DNA from: Ochrobactrum sp. BTU1 | Lineage (GTDB): Bacteria; Pseudomonadota; Alphaproteobacteria; Rhizobiales; Rhizobiaceae | Reading direction: 5' to 3' | DNA: 64,000 nucleotides | Assembly (NCBI GenBank): GCA_018798825.1 | Contig: CP076355.1 | Span: forward strand, 248,001 to 312,000 | Shown: piece after piece, positions 16,238 to 24,649 of the stretch | How positions within the stretch are numbered: the first letter of the stretch is position 1 | Layout of the letters: every line of letters begins with the position of its first letter | Translations under genes and position numbers: made by a program | Notes under the pieces: generated by a model | The model's input: only the letters and a program-made list of their open reading frames with translations | Databases searched by the model: none | Told to the model about the DNA's origin: nothing

Positions 16238-17334
16238 CCTACGAGTGCAGCACTAAGCAGCAGAGCGCCGGTCAGCGCAATAAACAGTGCCGCGCCTGCT
16301 TCAATCGCCGCCTTCAGGCGACCGGACACGGCGCTGCTGCCTGCAAAGCGCAATGCCGTGTTCTTGGCGGTTACGGCCAGGGTTGCGAGAAATGCGACGG
16401 TCAGAAATGTGCCAAAGGCCATCGCGAACACCGAAAGCAATCCACCAACCAACAGACCATTGAGAAGCGCGAAGGTGAGCACGATCAGCGCGCCGGAACA
16501 TGGGCGCAGGCCGACAGAGAAAATCGCAGACCATGCCGTCTTCCAGTTGAAATCGTCGCCGAGCGTCGATGGATCGGCAATATGGGCGTTGCCGCAATCG
16601 GCACAGATATCACCCTCACCGATGAAGACGTGATCGGCCGCGGCATTGGCAGGCTTGTAGTTGAGCTTGACCGTGTTGGTGGTGCCAAGCGCACGCGTGC
16701 TTTGTGAAACGCTGCCCTGCCAGGCTGGACCGCTGGCCATTGCCGTTTGAGGCGCTGCTGCAAAAAGCGCGCTTGTCGGGGAAGGCTCGGCACTGTCACG
16801 CTTCTTGAACAGAAGCGGCAATTTGCGCGCAAGCAACCACAGGCCAAAGAACAGCACCAGCGCGAAACTGGCAATCTCCATATAGCGCGCCGTCTGGTTC
16901 ATCGAAATGCCGGTGCCACGCAGCACAAGCCAGGCCAGTCCCACGACAAACAACGCCATGATCGCCTGCAGCAGAGACGAGATGAAAGACAGGAAAATAC
17001 CGCGTCTCAATGCCGTTTCATTGGCGATCATGTAAGACGAAATGACCGCCTTGCCATGGCCGGGGCCAGCGGCATGGAAAATACCGTATACAAAAGAAAG
17101 GCCGATAAGCACGGATGCCTGCCATGGGTCTTCCCGCATGGCTTTGAGCGCGGTTGTCATGGCGAGATAGAAGTTGCGCTGCTGTTCATTCATCCACAGA
17201 ATGATATGCGCAAAAGGTCCGGTCGGTTTCATGGCGACTTCATTGGCACCGATGCCCAGAGATGATTGCGCCCAAGCCTGGGCGGCGATCATAACAAGGC
17301 TGACTGTGAGAATGAAACGGACCGTTTTCTTCAT
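16234..17334 (-). CDS. NicO-family nickel/cobalt transporter
   Basis: A 366-residue membrane protein with a signal-like N-terminus and about six to seven helices. HAAGPGHGKAVISSY (residues ~87-101) is the family's metal-selecting helix motif. The C-terminal SVGLRPCSGALIVL is the second family motif. Between them is a long loop with C244, C247 and H251 (CADCGNAH) that could bind metal. The family exports or imports Ni2+/Co2+; the direction cannot be told from sequence. It lies 8 bases after the DUF1007 gene, a pairing commonly seen with NicO proteins. Confidence 0.88.
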   Translation of the reverse strand: MKKTVRFILTVSLVMIAAQAWAQSSLGIGANEVAMKPTGPFAHIILWMNEQQRNFYLAMTTALKAMREDPWQASVLIGLSFVYGIFHAAGPGHGKAVISSYMIANETALRRGIFLSFISSLLQAIMALFVVGLAWLVLRGTGISMNQTARYMEIASFALVLFFGLWLLARKLPLLFKKRDSAEPSPTSALFAAAPQTAMASGPAWQGSVSQSTRALGTTNTVKLNYKPANAAADHVFIGEGDICADCGNAHIADPSTLGDDFNWKTAWSAIFSVGLRPCSGALIVLTFALLNGLLVGGLLSVFAMAFGTFLTVAFLATLAVTAKNTALRFAGSSAVSGRLKAAIEAGAALFIALTGALLLSAALVG

Positions 17335-17342
17335 AAGGCTGA

Positions 17343-18023
17343 TTATCCTTTTTTCTCGCAGTCTATCTCAAGGCGCGTGGCGAAAATCTTCGACATGTCT
17401 GTGCCTGCCGGATCATTGAAAAAGGCTTCGGTCAGGGTTCCCTGATTTTGTGCAAGCGCTTCATCGGGATTAGGGCGAATGACCTCAGACTTGCAGCCTG
17501 CAGGCAGACCTTTGACGACCAGTTCATTATCACTCACATAATCGATCGCCGTATAAAAGGTCGGATCGTAAACGCCGAAACTGACCTTGTGTCCGGGTTC
17601 AAGCTTTAGCGGCTTTTCAGGCTTGCTGGTGAAGACGATCATCAGATGATTATCGGAGAAGTCAGCTGCCAGATCTTTCGGACGCGCCATTTTAACGTCC
17701 TTGCCATCGGCAAGCACGGTCTGAAAATATTTGAACTCGGCGATGGAGCTGTTGATGACATGGCCAAGGTCGATCAGCTCGTTTTTGTCGAGCTGCAAAT
17801 CGCCATTCTTATCAAACTCCATCAGAACCGTTGATGAAAACACATCATCAAAACGCCAGATATGGGCGAGCTGTTCAACCGTGCCGTCCTGTGCAATTGT
17901 CAGTTCCAGCCTTGCATCGGCAAAGACATGCGGGTGCGCGCTCGCGGCCAGAGGCGCAAACACTGTCGCCAGTGTTACGGCAAGGCCAAGGGGGCTTTTC
18001 AGCCATGAGCGCAAATCATGCAT
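17343..18023 (-). CDS. DUF1007 family periplasmic protein
   Basis: A 226-residue exported protein with a signal peptide (basic start, LAVTLATVFAPLAASA, then HPHVFADARLEL). The HPHVF motif at the mature N-terminus, a possible metal-binding end after cleavage, is characteristic of DUF1007. The middle contains FDKNGDLQLDKNELIDLG, which looks like a single EF-hand-type calcium loop (DKNGDLQLDKNE). It is transcribed just ahead of the NicO transporter, so a role in delivering or sensing the metal is inferred. Confidence 0.87.
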   Translation of the reverse strand: MHDLRSWLKSPLGLAVTLATVFAPLAASAHPHVFADARLELTIAQDGTVEQLAHIWRFDDVFSSTVLMEFDKNGDLQLDKNELIDLGHVINSSIAEFKYFQTVLADGKDVKMARPKDLAADFSDNHLMIVFTSKPEKPLKLEPGHKVSFGVYDPTFYTAIDYVSDNELVVKGLPAGCKSEVIRPNPDEALAQNQGTLTEAFFNDPAGTDMSKIFATRLEIDCEKKG

Positions 18024-18117
18024 ATACGGGTTCCGTCAATTCATCTGCAAGGCATAAGGGTGAAGGCGGCAAAAGTAGGACAAGTGACGCAAGCGTCGCC
18101 TTTTATACCGCGATCTT

Positions 18118-19032
18118 TTACAGTTTTGTGTCGCCCTGCATTTCGCGTTCCTTGAACCACTGGGTCAGAAAGTCGACGAGAGCGCGGATTTTGGCTGGCA
18201 AATAGCGACGATGCGGATAGACTGCATAGATGCCGCCATCCCTTACGATGAATTCATCGAGGCAGGGAATGAGCCTGCCGCGCTCGATCTCTTCTTCCGC
18301 AATAAAGGCTGGAAGCGAGCAAAACCCAAGTCCGGCAATTGCGGCGGTCTTGGTCGCAACCGGACTGTTGACTTCGATTGGGCCATTGACCGTCACCGTC
18401 ATCATCGAGCCGTCGGTATTGCGGAAATGCCAGTTGTTGCGTGAGCGGGCATTGGTGTCGATGATGCAGGGCTTATCGTGCAGATCTTCCGGGCGTTCGG
18501 GCTTGCCAACGCGCGCAATCAGCTCTGGCGCACCGCACAAAACGGAATGGAACGGTGACAGCCTTTTGGCAATGAGGGAGGAATCCTGCAAACGCGTGAT
18601 GCGGATTGCAAGGTCGAAGCCTTCTTCCACCATATCAACGAAACGATCATCCAGCCGCACGTCGAGCACGATTTCCGGATGGGCAAGGCAGAAATCGATC
18701 AGCGACTGCCCGATCACCGCATCGGCAAAGGTACGCGGCGCTGAAAGCTTGATGCGTCCGCGCGCGTCTGAACTTGTTTCGCTGACGGCATCCTGAAGCG
18801 CGTCGATCTCGCGGATGATCTCTACAGCGCGGTGGTAATAGGTGTGCCCGGCTTCTGTCAGCGAAAACTGGCGCGTGGTGCGGTTCAAAAGACGGGCGCC
18901 AAGCTCGTCTTCAAGCTCACGCACATATTTGGAAAGCAGCGCCTTGGAGCGTCCGATCTTTCGCGCCGCAGCCGAAAAACCTTCCGCTTCGACCACGTCG
19001 ATGAATGCGCGCATACGTGTGAGGGTGTCCAT
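18118..19032 (-). CDS. LysR-type transcriptional regulator
   Basis: A 304-residue LysR regulator. The N-terminal winged helix shows MDTLTRMRAFIDVVEAEGFSAAARKIGRSKALLSKYVRELEDELGARLLNRTTRQFSLTEAG in the classic pattern; an effector-binding domain follows from about residue 90. It most resembles the CrgA-like subgroup (VEEGFDLAIRI, LIAKRLSPFHSVLCGAPELI). It starts 3 bases after the amidase stop and is co-directional, so amidase and regulator probably form one operon. Its targets are unknown. Confidence 0.93.
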   Translation of the reverse strand: MDTLTRMRAFIDVVEAEGFSAAARKIGRSKALLSKYVRELEDELGARLLNRTTRQFSLTEAGHTYYHRAVEIIREIDALQDAVSETSSDARGRIKLSAPRTFADAVIGQSLIDFCLAHPEIVLDVRLDDRFVDMVEEGFDLAIRITRLQDSSLIAKRLSPFHSVLCGAPELIARVGKPERPEDLHDKPCIIDTNARSRNNWHFRNTDGSMMTVTVNGPIEVNSPVATKTAAIAGLGFCSLPAFIAEEEIERGRLIPCLDEFIVRDGGIYAVYPHRRYLPAKIRALVDFLTQWFKEREMQGDTKL

Positions 19033-19035
19033 GGT

Positions 19036-20223
19036 TTAGTCCTGCTTTTCGAGAATGTTTCGGCCAAGCGCAATAAGCGCCCGGTCGCTGCCGCGTGGGC
19101 CAATGAATGAGATGCCAAATGGCGCGCCATGAACCTGTCCCAATGGAACAGTAATCTGTGGCAGGCCGGATAGCACGGAAAGGCAAAGCAGCCGCAGAGC
19201 CTGTTCACGATAGGCTTGCAGGCTCTCGAATGGTTCATTTGCGAAAGGTGCTGCACCCGGTACGGTTGGCAGCGCCAGAACCGCGTTGTCACCGATGATT
19301 GTTTCCAATTCCTGTGTGAAACGCGCACGACGGATGCGATGCCGGGTTACTGCTTCGTTGGAGATTTCCGAGCCGTAAGCAAAACGGTCCGCAACGCCGG
19401 CGCCAAGCTTGCGATCACCGGATGAAATCCACGCGCCATGCGTGTTCCATGCTTCCCAGCCCTGTATCTGGCGGAAGGTGAGGTAGAGTTCGTCGATTGA
19501 CAAGGTTGACTGGCTGGCAGCCTTAAGACTTGCAAAATGCGGGCGCACTTTCGCAAACATGGCGCGATAGCTGTCTGTTTCAGGATGATCGAGCAGCAGA
19601 TGCTCAAGCAGCGGCATATAAAGAAGCTGCGAGAAGCTGAAGTTTTGCTCATCATCGCCGAGCAGAACTTGCCCGACTTTTTCATAAAGTGCGATGTCGC
19701 GGGCAAACCAGCCGATTGTGTCGAGCGAAGGCGCAAGCGGCATGATGCCTTCAAGCGGAATGCGCCCATGTGTGATACGCAGGCCGATCAGCCCGCAGAA
19801 GCTGGCAGGTGCGCGGATTGAGCCGCCTGTATCGGAGCCGAGCGCTATATCTGCGATTTTTCCGGCGACCGACGCCGCAGACCCGGATGAAGACCCACCG
19901 GTAACTCGGTCGGGCGCTGCGGGATTGATCGGGTAGGGGAAATGCGAATTTTGCCCCACCAAAGAGAAGGCCAGTTCATCGGTCTGCGTTTTGCCGATCA
20001 CTGTTGCACCCGCTGCGAGCAGCTTCTCGACGACGGGCGCCGATTTTTCGGCTGCAACTGATTCGGCCAAAATCTGAGGATTGCCACAGCCTGTTTTCAT
20101 TCCTGCGACATCATAAATGTCTTTGACTGCCAAAGTTGCGCCCTGAAGAGCGCCATTGACCGAAGGTGCAGGTGCGATTTCAGCTTTTGTAATGAGGGCG
20201 TTGAAGGAATCGAGGCTGGTCAT
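19036..20223 (-). CDS. Amidase (amidase-signature family)
   Basis: A 395-residue amidase. The Ser-cisSer-Lys triad is visible: K34 in LAVKDIYDV, the cis-Ser in TGGSSSGSAA (about 109-117) and the nucleophile region GSDTGGSIR (about 129-137, Ser135). This is shorter than typical GatA (about 480 residues), and no gatC/gatB neighbours occur, so it is a stand-alone amidase such as an indoleacetamide, nicotinamide or aliphatic amide hydrolase. The exact substrate cannot be read. The LysR gene downstream may control it. Confidence 0.9.
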   Translation of the reverse strand: MTSLDSFNALITKAEIAPAPSVNGALQGATLAVKDIYDVAGMKTGCGNPQILAESVAAEKSAPVVEKLLAAGATVIGKTQTDELAFSLVGQNSHFPYPINPAAPDRVTGGSSSGSAASVAGKIADIALGSDTGGSIRAPASFCGLIGLRITHGRIPLEGIMPLAPSLDTIGWFARDIALYEKVGQVLLGDDEQNFSFSQLLYMPLLEHLLLDHPETDSYRAMFAKVRPHFASLKAASQSTLSIDELYLTFRQIQGWEAWNTHGAWISSGDRKLGAGVADRFAYGSEISNEAVTRHRIRRARFTQELETIIGDNAVLALPTVPGAAPFANEPFESLQAYREQALRLLCLSVLSGLPQITVPLGQVHGAPFGISFIGPRGSDRALIALGRNILEKQD

Positions 20224-20375
20224 TGTTCACGACTTGCTGTCGAAATCAGCATTTATGGTTAAGAAAAGAGAAATTTATACGGTAGATTGTTTCACTAATA
20301 TTGAACAATGGCAAGCACAGTGAATGCGTTGAGACCCCTAAAAATTATTTTCGCTCGGCCCTTATTTGTCATTGA
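20224..20375. other. Divergent promoter region of amidase and decarboxylase leader
   Basis: AT-rich spacer (about 150 bases) between the amidase start and the candidate leader ORF. It should hold promoters for both directions. I saw no confident -35/-10 pair or operator. Confidence 0.5.
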
Positions 20376-20495
20376 ATGAACACATGTTTGGGATTATATC
20401 GCCCTTGCCCAAAGTCGCACGTGCCTGTGGGTGTCCGCCGATCCTCGAATGGTGAGGAATTCGGTACGGTACCTGGACCTAACCGCTCCAGTTGA
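20376..20495 (+). CDS. Candidate leader ORF, 39 codons, upstream of the decarboxylase
   Basis: An ATG at 20376 opens 39 codons ending with TGA at 20493-20495. The peptide is rich in Pro, Arg, Ser and Cys (it contains RPCPK and VRRSS). The stop codon lies inside the 5' arm of a strong stem (TTGATCTG 20492-20499 with CAGATCAA 20512-20519), so a ribosome reaching the end would open this stem. There is no strong Shine-Dalgarno sequence before the ATG, which lowers confidence. I infer a possible regulatory leader peptide; it could equally be a chance ORF. Confidence 0.35.
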   Translation: MNTCLGLYRPCPKSHVPVGVRRSSNGEEFGTVPGPNRSS

Positions 20496-20880
20496 TCTGT
20501 AGGCCAACCGCCAGATCAAGGACATCTTGAAGCAACGACGGTGCGGGCCTTTCTAGTGTCTTTCGGCTGTCCAAAAGCCGGAATTACTGAAGAGGCACAC
20601 CTTCATTGCCAGAAGTGCGGATGCGGTTCTCCAATTCCAATCCAAGGCAGACAAAGCGGAGTAACGCGGGTTTAGCGTTGTTCCATCGCCGCATGAGTTT
20701 TCGCGTGACCTCAGCACCTCCAAAGGCTGGCCTCACCGCGGATGCGCTTATGCTTACTTTGTCTCTTAGAGAATTTTCGGGTCCATGGGGGACCCGGTCT
20801 GATTCCCTAAGTGTTTTTTCTGCGCAATTCCGAAAAGGGTTGCGCTCTAGATGCGGCCAATCAAGCCGCGCGGGAGAACG
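20400..20880 (+). ncRNA. Structured 5' leader of the decarboxylase gene, likely speF-type RNA element
   Basis: About 480 bases with no conserved protein precede the decarboxylase. Several stems are visible: GGTAC-G-GTACC (20463-20473), TTGATCTG/CAGATCAA (20492-20519), CGGCT/AGCCG (20564-20580), CGGGTCC/GGACCCG (20778-20796), GCGCAA/TTGCGC (20822-20845) and GCGGC/GCCGC (20853-20869). The last ends three bases before the GGGAG ribosome-binding site. A T-run lies at 20813-20819. From the literature I recall a conserved 'speF' RNA motif upstream of alphaproteobacterial ornithine decarboxylase genes; this leader is in the right place and size range, but I could not align it to the Rfam model. Confidence 0.6.
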
Positions 20881-20883
20881 ACC

Positions 20884-22017
20884 ATGGCAACTCAGCGTAT
20901 TATTGACTTCCTCAACACCCGCCGCCCAGATGGCCCTTGCCTCGTCGTGGACACTGACGTCGTGCGCGAAAACTATCAGAATTTTGAAAAGGCATTGCCT
21001 TACTCGCGCATTTTCTATGCTGTGAAGGCAAATCCTGCACCTGAAGTCCTGCGTCTTCTTGCATCACTTGGCTCGTGCTTCGATACGGCATCCGTTGCCG
21101 AAATCGAAATGGCACTGGAAGCCGGCGCAACGCCAAACCGCATCTCTTATGGCAACACCATCAAGAAGGAGCGCGATGTTGCGCGCGCTTTCGAGCTGGG
21201 CATCCGCCTCTTTGCCGTTGATTGCGTTGAAGAAGTCGAAAAGGTTGCGCGCGCAGCTCCCGGCAGCCGTGTGTTCTGCCGCGTTCTGACGGATGGTGAA
21301 GGCGCTGAATGGCCCCTGTCGCGCAAGTTCGGTTGCGTGCCTGCCATGGCTATCGACGTGCTGCGTCATGCAAAGTCGCTCGGCCTCGACTCCTACGGTG
21401 TGTCGTTCCACGTCGGCTCGCAGCAGACGGACCTCACCGCATGGGATCGCGCTCTTAGCGATGCTGCATCGGTATTCCGCACGCTGGCTGATGAAGGCAT
21501 CGTCCTTCGCATGGTCAACATGGGCGGCGGTTTCCCAACCCGGTACCTCAAGGACGTACCGACCGCACAGGCTTACGGCATGGCGATCTTCGATGCACTG
21601 TCGAAGCATTTCGGCAACCGCATTCCGGAAACCATTATTGAACCGGGCCGCGGCATGGTTGGCAATGCAGGCGTGATCAAGACCGAAGTGGTTCTGGTTT
21701 CGCGCAAGTCGGACAACGACAATGTTCGTTGGGTCTATCTCGACATCGGCAAATTCGGCGGTCTGGCCGAAACCATGGACGAGGCGATCCGCTACCAGAT
21801 CGTGACTCCACATGATGGTGGCGAAACCGAACCTTGCGTGCTGGCTGGCCCAACCTGCGACAGTGCGGATGTTCTTTATGAAAAGACACCGTATCCGCTG
21901 CCGGTTTCGCTGACCATCGGTGATGAAGTTCTCATCGAAGGCACAGGCGCCTACACCACCACCTATTCGGCGGTGGCGTTCAACGGCTTCGAACCGCTCC
22001 GATCCTACGTCATCTAA
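20884..22017 (+). CDS. speF: Ornithine/lysine decarboxylase, PLP fold-type III
   Basis: A 377-residue alanine-racemase-fold decarboxylase of the eukaryotic ODC type found in alphaproteobacteria. It makes putrescine from ornithine and probably cadaverine from lysine. The PLP lysine is K48 in FYAVKANP. FHVGSQ, the glycine loop MVNMGGGFP, EPGRGMVGNAG and the catalytic Cys in GPTCDSADVLYE are all present. The ATG at 20884 (GGGAGAACGACC before it) begins MATQRIIDFL; an earlier ATG 11 codons upstream lies in the leader stem and is unlikely. In context it feeds homospermidine synthase at 0.8-2.3 kb. speF is used because of the leader; odc or ldc are alternative names. Confidence 0.94.
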   Translation: MATQRIIDFLNTRRPDGPCLVVDTDVVRENYQNFEKALPYSRIFYAVKANPAPEVLRLLASLGSCFDTASVAEIEMALEAGATPNRISYGNTIKKERDVARAFELGIRLFAVDCVEEVEKVARAAPGSRVFCRVLTDGEGAEWPLSRKFGCVPAMAIDVLRHAKSLGLDSYGVSFHVGSQQTDLTAWDRALSDAASVFRTLADEGIVLRMVNMGGGFPTRYLKDVPTAQAYGMAIFDALSKHFGNRIPETIIEPGRGMVGNAGVIKTEVVLVSRKSDNDNVRWVYLDIGKFGGLAETMDEAIRYQIVTPHDGGETEPCVLAGPTCDSADVLYEKTPYPLPVSLTIGDEVLIEGTGAYTTTYSAVAFNGFEPLRSYVI

Positions 22018-22018
22018 C

Positions 22019-22078
22019 CGGTCGGGTTCTTTCCGACCGATCCTCTCAATCTGCCCAGTGCTGAAAAGTGCTGGGCAG
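22019..22078 (+). terminator. Two consecutive hairpins after the decarboxylase gene
   Basis: CGGTCGG/CCGACCG (22019-22039) and CTGCCCAG/CTGGGCAG (22051-22078) follow the stop codon at once. Neither has a T-run directly after it, so they may be RNA-stabilising stems or weak terminators before the GNAT gene. Confidence 0.45.
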
Positions 22079-22112
22079 GATGTGCGGCTGCCCATTTTTA
22101 GGGTGCGATGTC

Positions 22113-22703
22113 ATGAACGCAAATCTGGAAATTCAGGAAAATACCGTAGCCGGTCTTTCGCCGCTTTTTGTGCCTGCTTTCACCATCGCGGGCGAAGCAG
22201 TGGAACACATCATTGCGCGCGAAGCTCTGCTTGATCGCGCGATGGGCGAAGGCCGTCGTAGGAAATCGTCGGAAAAACTGCGCCGTGGTCGTCTGCCCGC
22301 GGAAGGTCTGGCTTTTTCGGCGATTGATGACCATGGAATGCTGGCGGGAACTGTTCGGTTGTGGAACGTCCATGCCGGTCTGGATGCGTTCGGCTTTCCT
22401 GTTTCAGCTCTGTTGCTCGGCCCGCTTGCAGTCGACCCATCGACTGCCGGTCGCGGTATCGGTTCGGCCTTGATGCAGTACGCAATTGCCGAGGCAAAGC
22501 GCCTTGGTCATGGCGCTATTCTGCTGGTCGGTGATCCGGAATATTACAGCCGTTTCGGCTTTACTGCCGAGAAGACCGGCGAACTTGCCATGCCCGGCCC
22601 GTTTGAAAAGCGTCGGTTTCTGGCGCTGGAGCTAAAGGTCGGTCATCTCGATGGCGCGCAGGGAATTCTGCGTGCCAGCGGACGCAAGATGTCGCGATCT
22701 TAA
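22113..22703 (+). CDS. GNAT family N-acetyltransferase (YhbS-like)
   Basis: A 196-residue protein whose central part (about residues 60-150) is a GNAT fold. AFSAIDDHGMLAGTVRLWNVHA gives strands 2-4. LLLGPLAVDPSTAGRGIGSALMQYAIAEAKRLGHGAILLVGDPEYYSRFGF holds the acetyl-CoA loop (GRGIGSAL) and the conserved YYSRFGF end. The substrate is unknown; its position after the decarboxylase hints at a link to polyamines but does not show one. The ATG at 22113 is preferred to one 15 codons upstream. The stop overlaps that of the convergent polysaccharide gene by four bases (TTAA). Confidence 0.88.
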   Translation: MNANLEIQENTVAGLSPLFVPAFTIAGEAVEHIIAREALLDRAMGEGRRRKSSEKLRRGRLPAEGLAFSAIDDHGMLAGTVRLWNVHAGLDAFGFPVSALLLGPLAVDPSTAGRGIGSALMQYAIAEAKRLGHGAILLVGDPEYYSRFGFTAEKTGELAMPGPFEKRRFLALELKVGHLDGAQGILRASGRKMSRS

Positions 22704-24454
22704 CTGATACGCACCAGCCGTCCGAAGTTGCGGACGGCTGTTATTGCCAGACCCAGAATAAAGCCCGCAATCAGCCCTGCAATTACAATCAGCTTGCGCG
22801 TTGATCCGGCCGGATCAAGCGGCGGACGTGCTTCCGAAATCACACGAACATTGGTGGTCGTGATGCCTTCCTGTTCACTCGTTTCACGCGAGCGAAGGAG
22901 GAATGCTTCATAGACTGAACGCAAGGTCGTTGCTTCGCGCTCCAGCTCGCGCAGCTTCACGCGATCATTGTTGCTGTTGGCCTGCTGTGACTTGAGCTGC
23001 GCAAGACGGGCGCTCAGGTCTTTCTCTTGCTGCACGGAACGCGCAACTTCGACCTGCAGTGAAGCGCGAATGCGGCGCAGTTCCGCATCAATATCATTGA
23101 GAACAGTCTGCTTCTGCGATTGAAGCTGAATGAATTGCGGATGGCGGGGCCCAAGCTGGGTGGACGCACCATTGGCGTTCTGGCTCGCCAGCGCATACTG
23201 CGCGCGCAAGGCTGTCAGCGTGTTGGAACGCAAATCTTCCGGCAGGGTGCCGGAGATAACGCTGCCGGTATTGGCATCGCTAAGCACCTGTACCCGCGCC
23301 TGAAGCCGCATGGTTTCCGCGCGCTGATTGGTCAGCTGGTCGTTGAGGCGCGACAGATCATTGTCACTGATAAGCTTGCCATCGACATCAACCAGATCGC
23401 GTGAGGCGCGATAATCTGCAGCTGCCTTCTCCGCATTCTCGACATTGCCCCGCATATCGGCGAGACGCTTTGAAAGTTCGTCTGCATTGCGGCGCGCCAC
23501 ATCTGACTGAAGCGAATCAAGCTCTGTTTGGAAAACGGAACCAATAAGATTGGCGATATCAGCCGATTTCTCAGCATTTCGCGTCTTGACCGAAATCGAA
23601 TAGATGAAGGTCTTGGCATCTCGACCGATGGTCAGACTATCATAGAGATTGTAGAGAACGCGGGTTTCAAGCGCCTGACCGTCACTGGCCGTTTTCGGCC
23701 GGAACATGGTTTTCAGCTGCGCGAAGAAACCGGCGACACCCGTAGGCACAAAACTACCGTTAAACTCGGGGTCTTTGGTGAGATCTGCTTTATCAATAAC
23801 TTTGAGAAGCACGCTGCTCGAATCGAGCAGGCGTGCCTGACTTTCAGCGATGGCCAAAGAGGCGTCGGTCGGTAATTGTCCCGGGGTGAGCTCGGTGCCA
23901 ACAGACCGCACATTACGCGGATCGACGAGAATATCGGTGGAGGCCACAAACATCTGCGGAATGGTCAGCGCATAAAGCGTAGCCACTATGCCGCCGAGCA
24001 AGGTCGTGGCCAGTAGCAAGCGACGAGAACCCTTCACCACTTCGATCGCAACACGCGGATCGATCAGCGGTTTCCATTCATTGTCCGGTGCATCACGTCG
24101 GGCAGGCAGAGCGGCTGCTTCCTGTACTGGTTCGGAAGGCTGTGGCAGCGCATCATTCGGTGCCTTTTCACGCGCTTCACGCTCGGCAATCTTGCGCTCA
24201 AGCTCGGCCTTGATCGCGGCCATGCGACTGCGAAGCTCGGAAACTTCTTTCTCTTCTGCTGCTTTATTTGCCTGCTGGGAGCGGAAAAGCTCTGCCCGTT
24301 CTTCAGGCGTTGCAGGGGGTGTCCATGGCGGCGCAATGGTCTGAGATTCGTTTTTGGACGCGTCAGATTCTTCGCGGCTCGTCTCGGGCGCGTCTGAAAA
24401 TGCCAGAAGAGGCTTTTCTTCTCTTCCTTTGTTGCGCTTGTCGTCACCGCTCAT
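22700..24454 (-). CDS. Wzz/GumC-like polysaccharide chain-length or export protein
   Basis: A 584-residue polysaccharide co-polymerase. A cytoplasmic N-terminal region of about 140 residues is rich in Glu/Arg/Lys and predicted coiled coil (EKEVSELRSRMAAIKAELERKIAEREAREK is the clearest part, given here by its span, ~75-105). The first TM helix is near residues 145-165 (LLLATTLLGGIVATLYALTI), a large periplasmic part with long coiled coils follows, and the second TM helix is near the C-terminus (LIVIAGLIAGFILGLAIT). No Wzc-type tyrosine kinase domain follows. The ATG at 24452-24454 is preferred to the TTG two codons upstream. It is divergent from the flippase gene. Confidence 0.85.
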   Translation of the reverse strand: MSGDDKRNKGREEKPLLAFSDAPETSREESDASKNESQTIAPPWTPPATPEERAELFRSQQANKAAEEKEVSELRSRMAAIKAELERKIAEREAREKAPNDALPQPSEPVQEAAALPARRDAPDNEWKPLIDPRVAIEVVKGSRRLLLATTLLGGIVATLYALTIPQMFVASTDILVDPRNVRSVGTELTPGQLPTDASLAIAESQARLLDSSSVLLKVIDKADLTKDPEFNGSFVPTGVAGFFAQLKTMFRPKTASDGQALETRVLYNLYDSLTIGRDAKTFIYSISVKTRNAEKSADIANLIGSVFQTELDSLQSDVARRNADELSKRLADMRGNVENAEKAAADYRASRDLVDVDGKLISDNDLSRLNDQLTNQRAETMRLQARVQVLSDANTGSVISGTLPEDLRSNTLTALRAQYALASQNANGASTQLGPRHPQFIQLQSQKQTVLNDIDAELRRIRASLQVEVARSVQQEKDLSARLAQLKSQQANSNNDRVKLRELEREATTLRSVYEAFLLRSRETSEQEGITTTNVRVISEARPPLDPAGSTRKLIVIAGLIAGFILGLAITAVRNFGRLVRIS

Positions 24455-24649
24455 CGTCAAAGATGTCCGTACCCCGAAATACCGCTTACTCGCATCGGAC
24501 TATAGGTTTTTTATGGAGAACAAATGGTTAATTTGCATCGCGATATTCGCGTTAGTGCTTTTTAATTAAGTCTTTTTCGCTAAGTATCGATTTACGGTCG
24601 GCATGTTCGAGTAAACAAGCAACAGGTAATATAAAGACGAGGCCCTTGG

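Noticed and set aside
21064..22095. Open frame (343 codons) opposite the decarboxylase
   Set aside because: Antisense shadow of a gene with intact catalytic motifs.
24513..24569. Tiny ORF (18 codons) with a hydrophobic peptide upstream of the flippase gene
   Set aside because: It could be a single-helix peptide, but it has no clear ribosome-binding site and AT-rich DNA gives such ORFs by chance.
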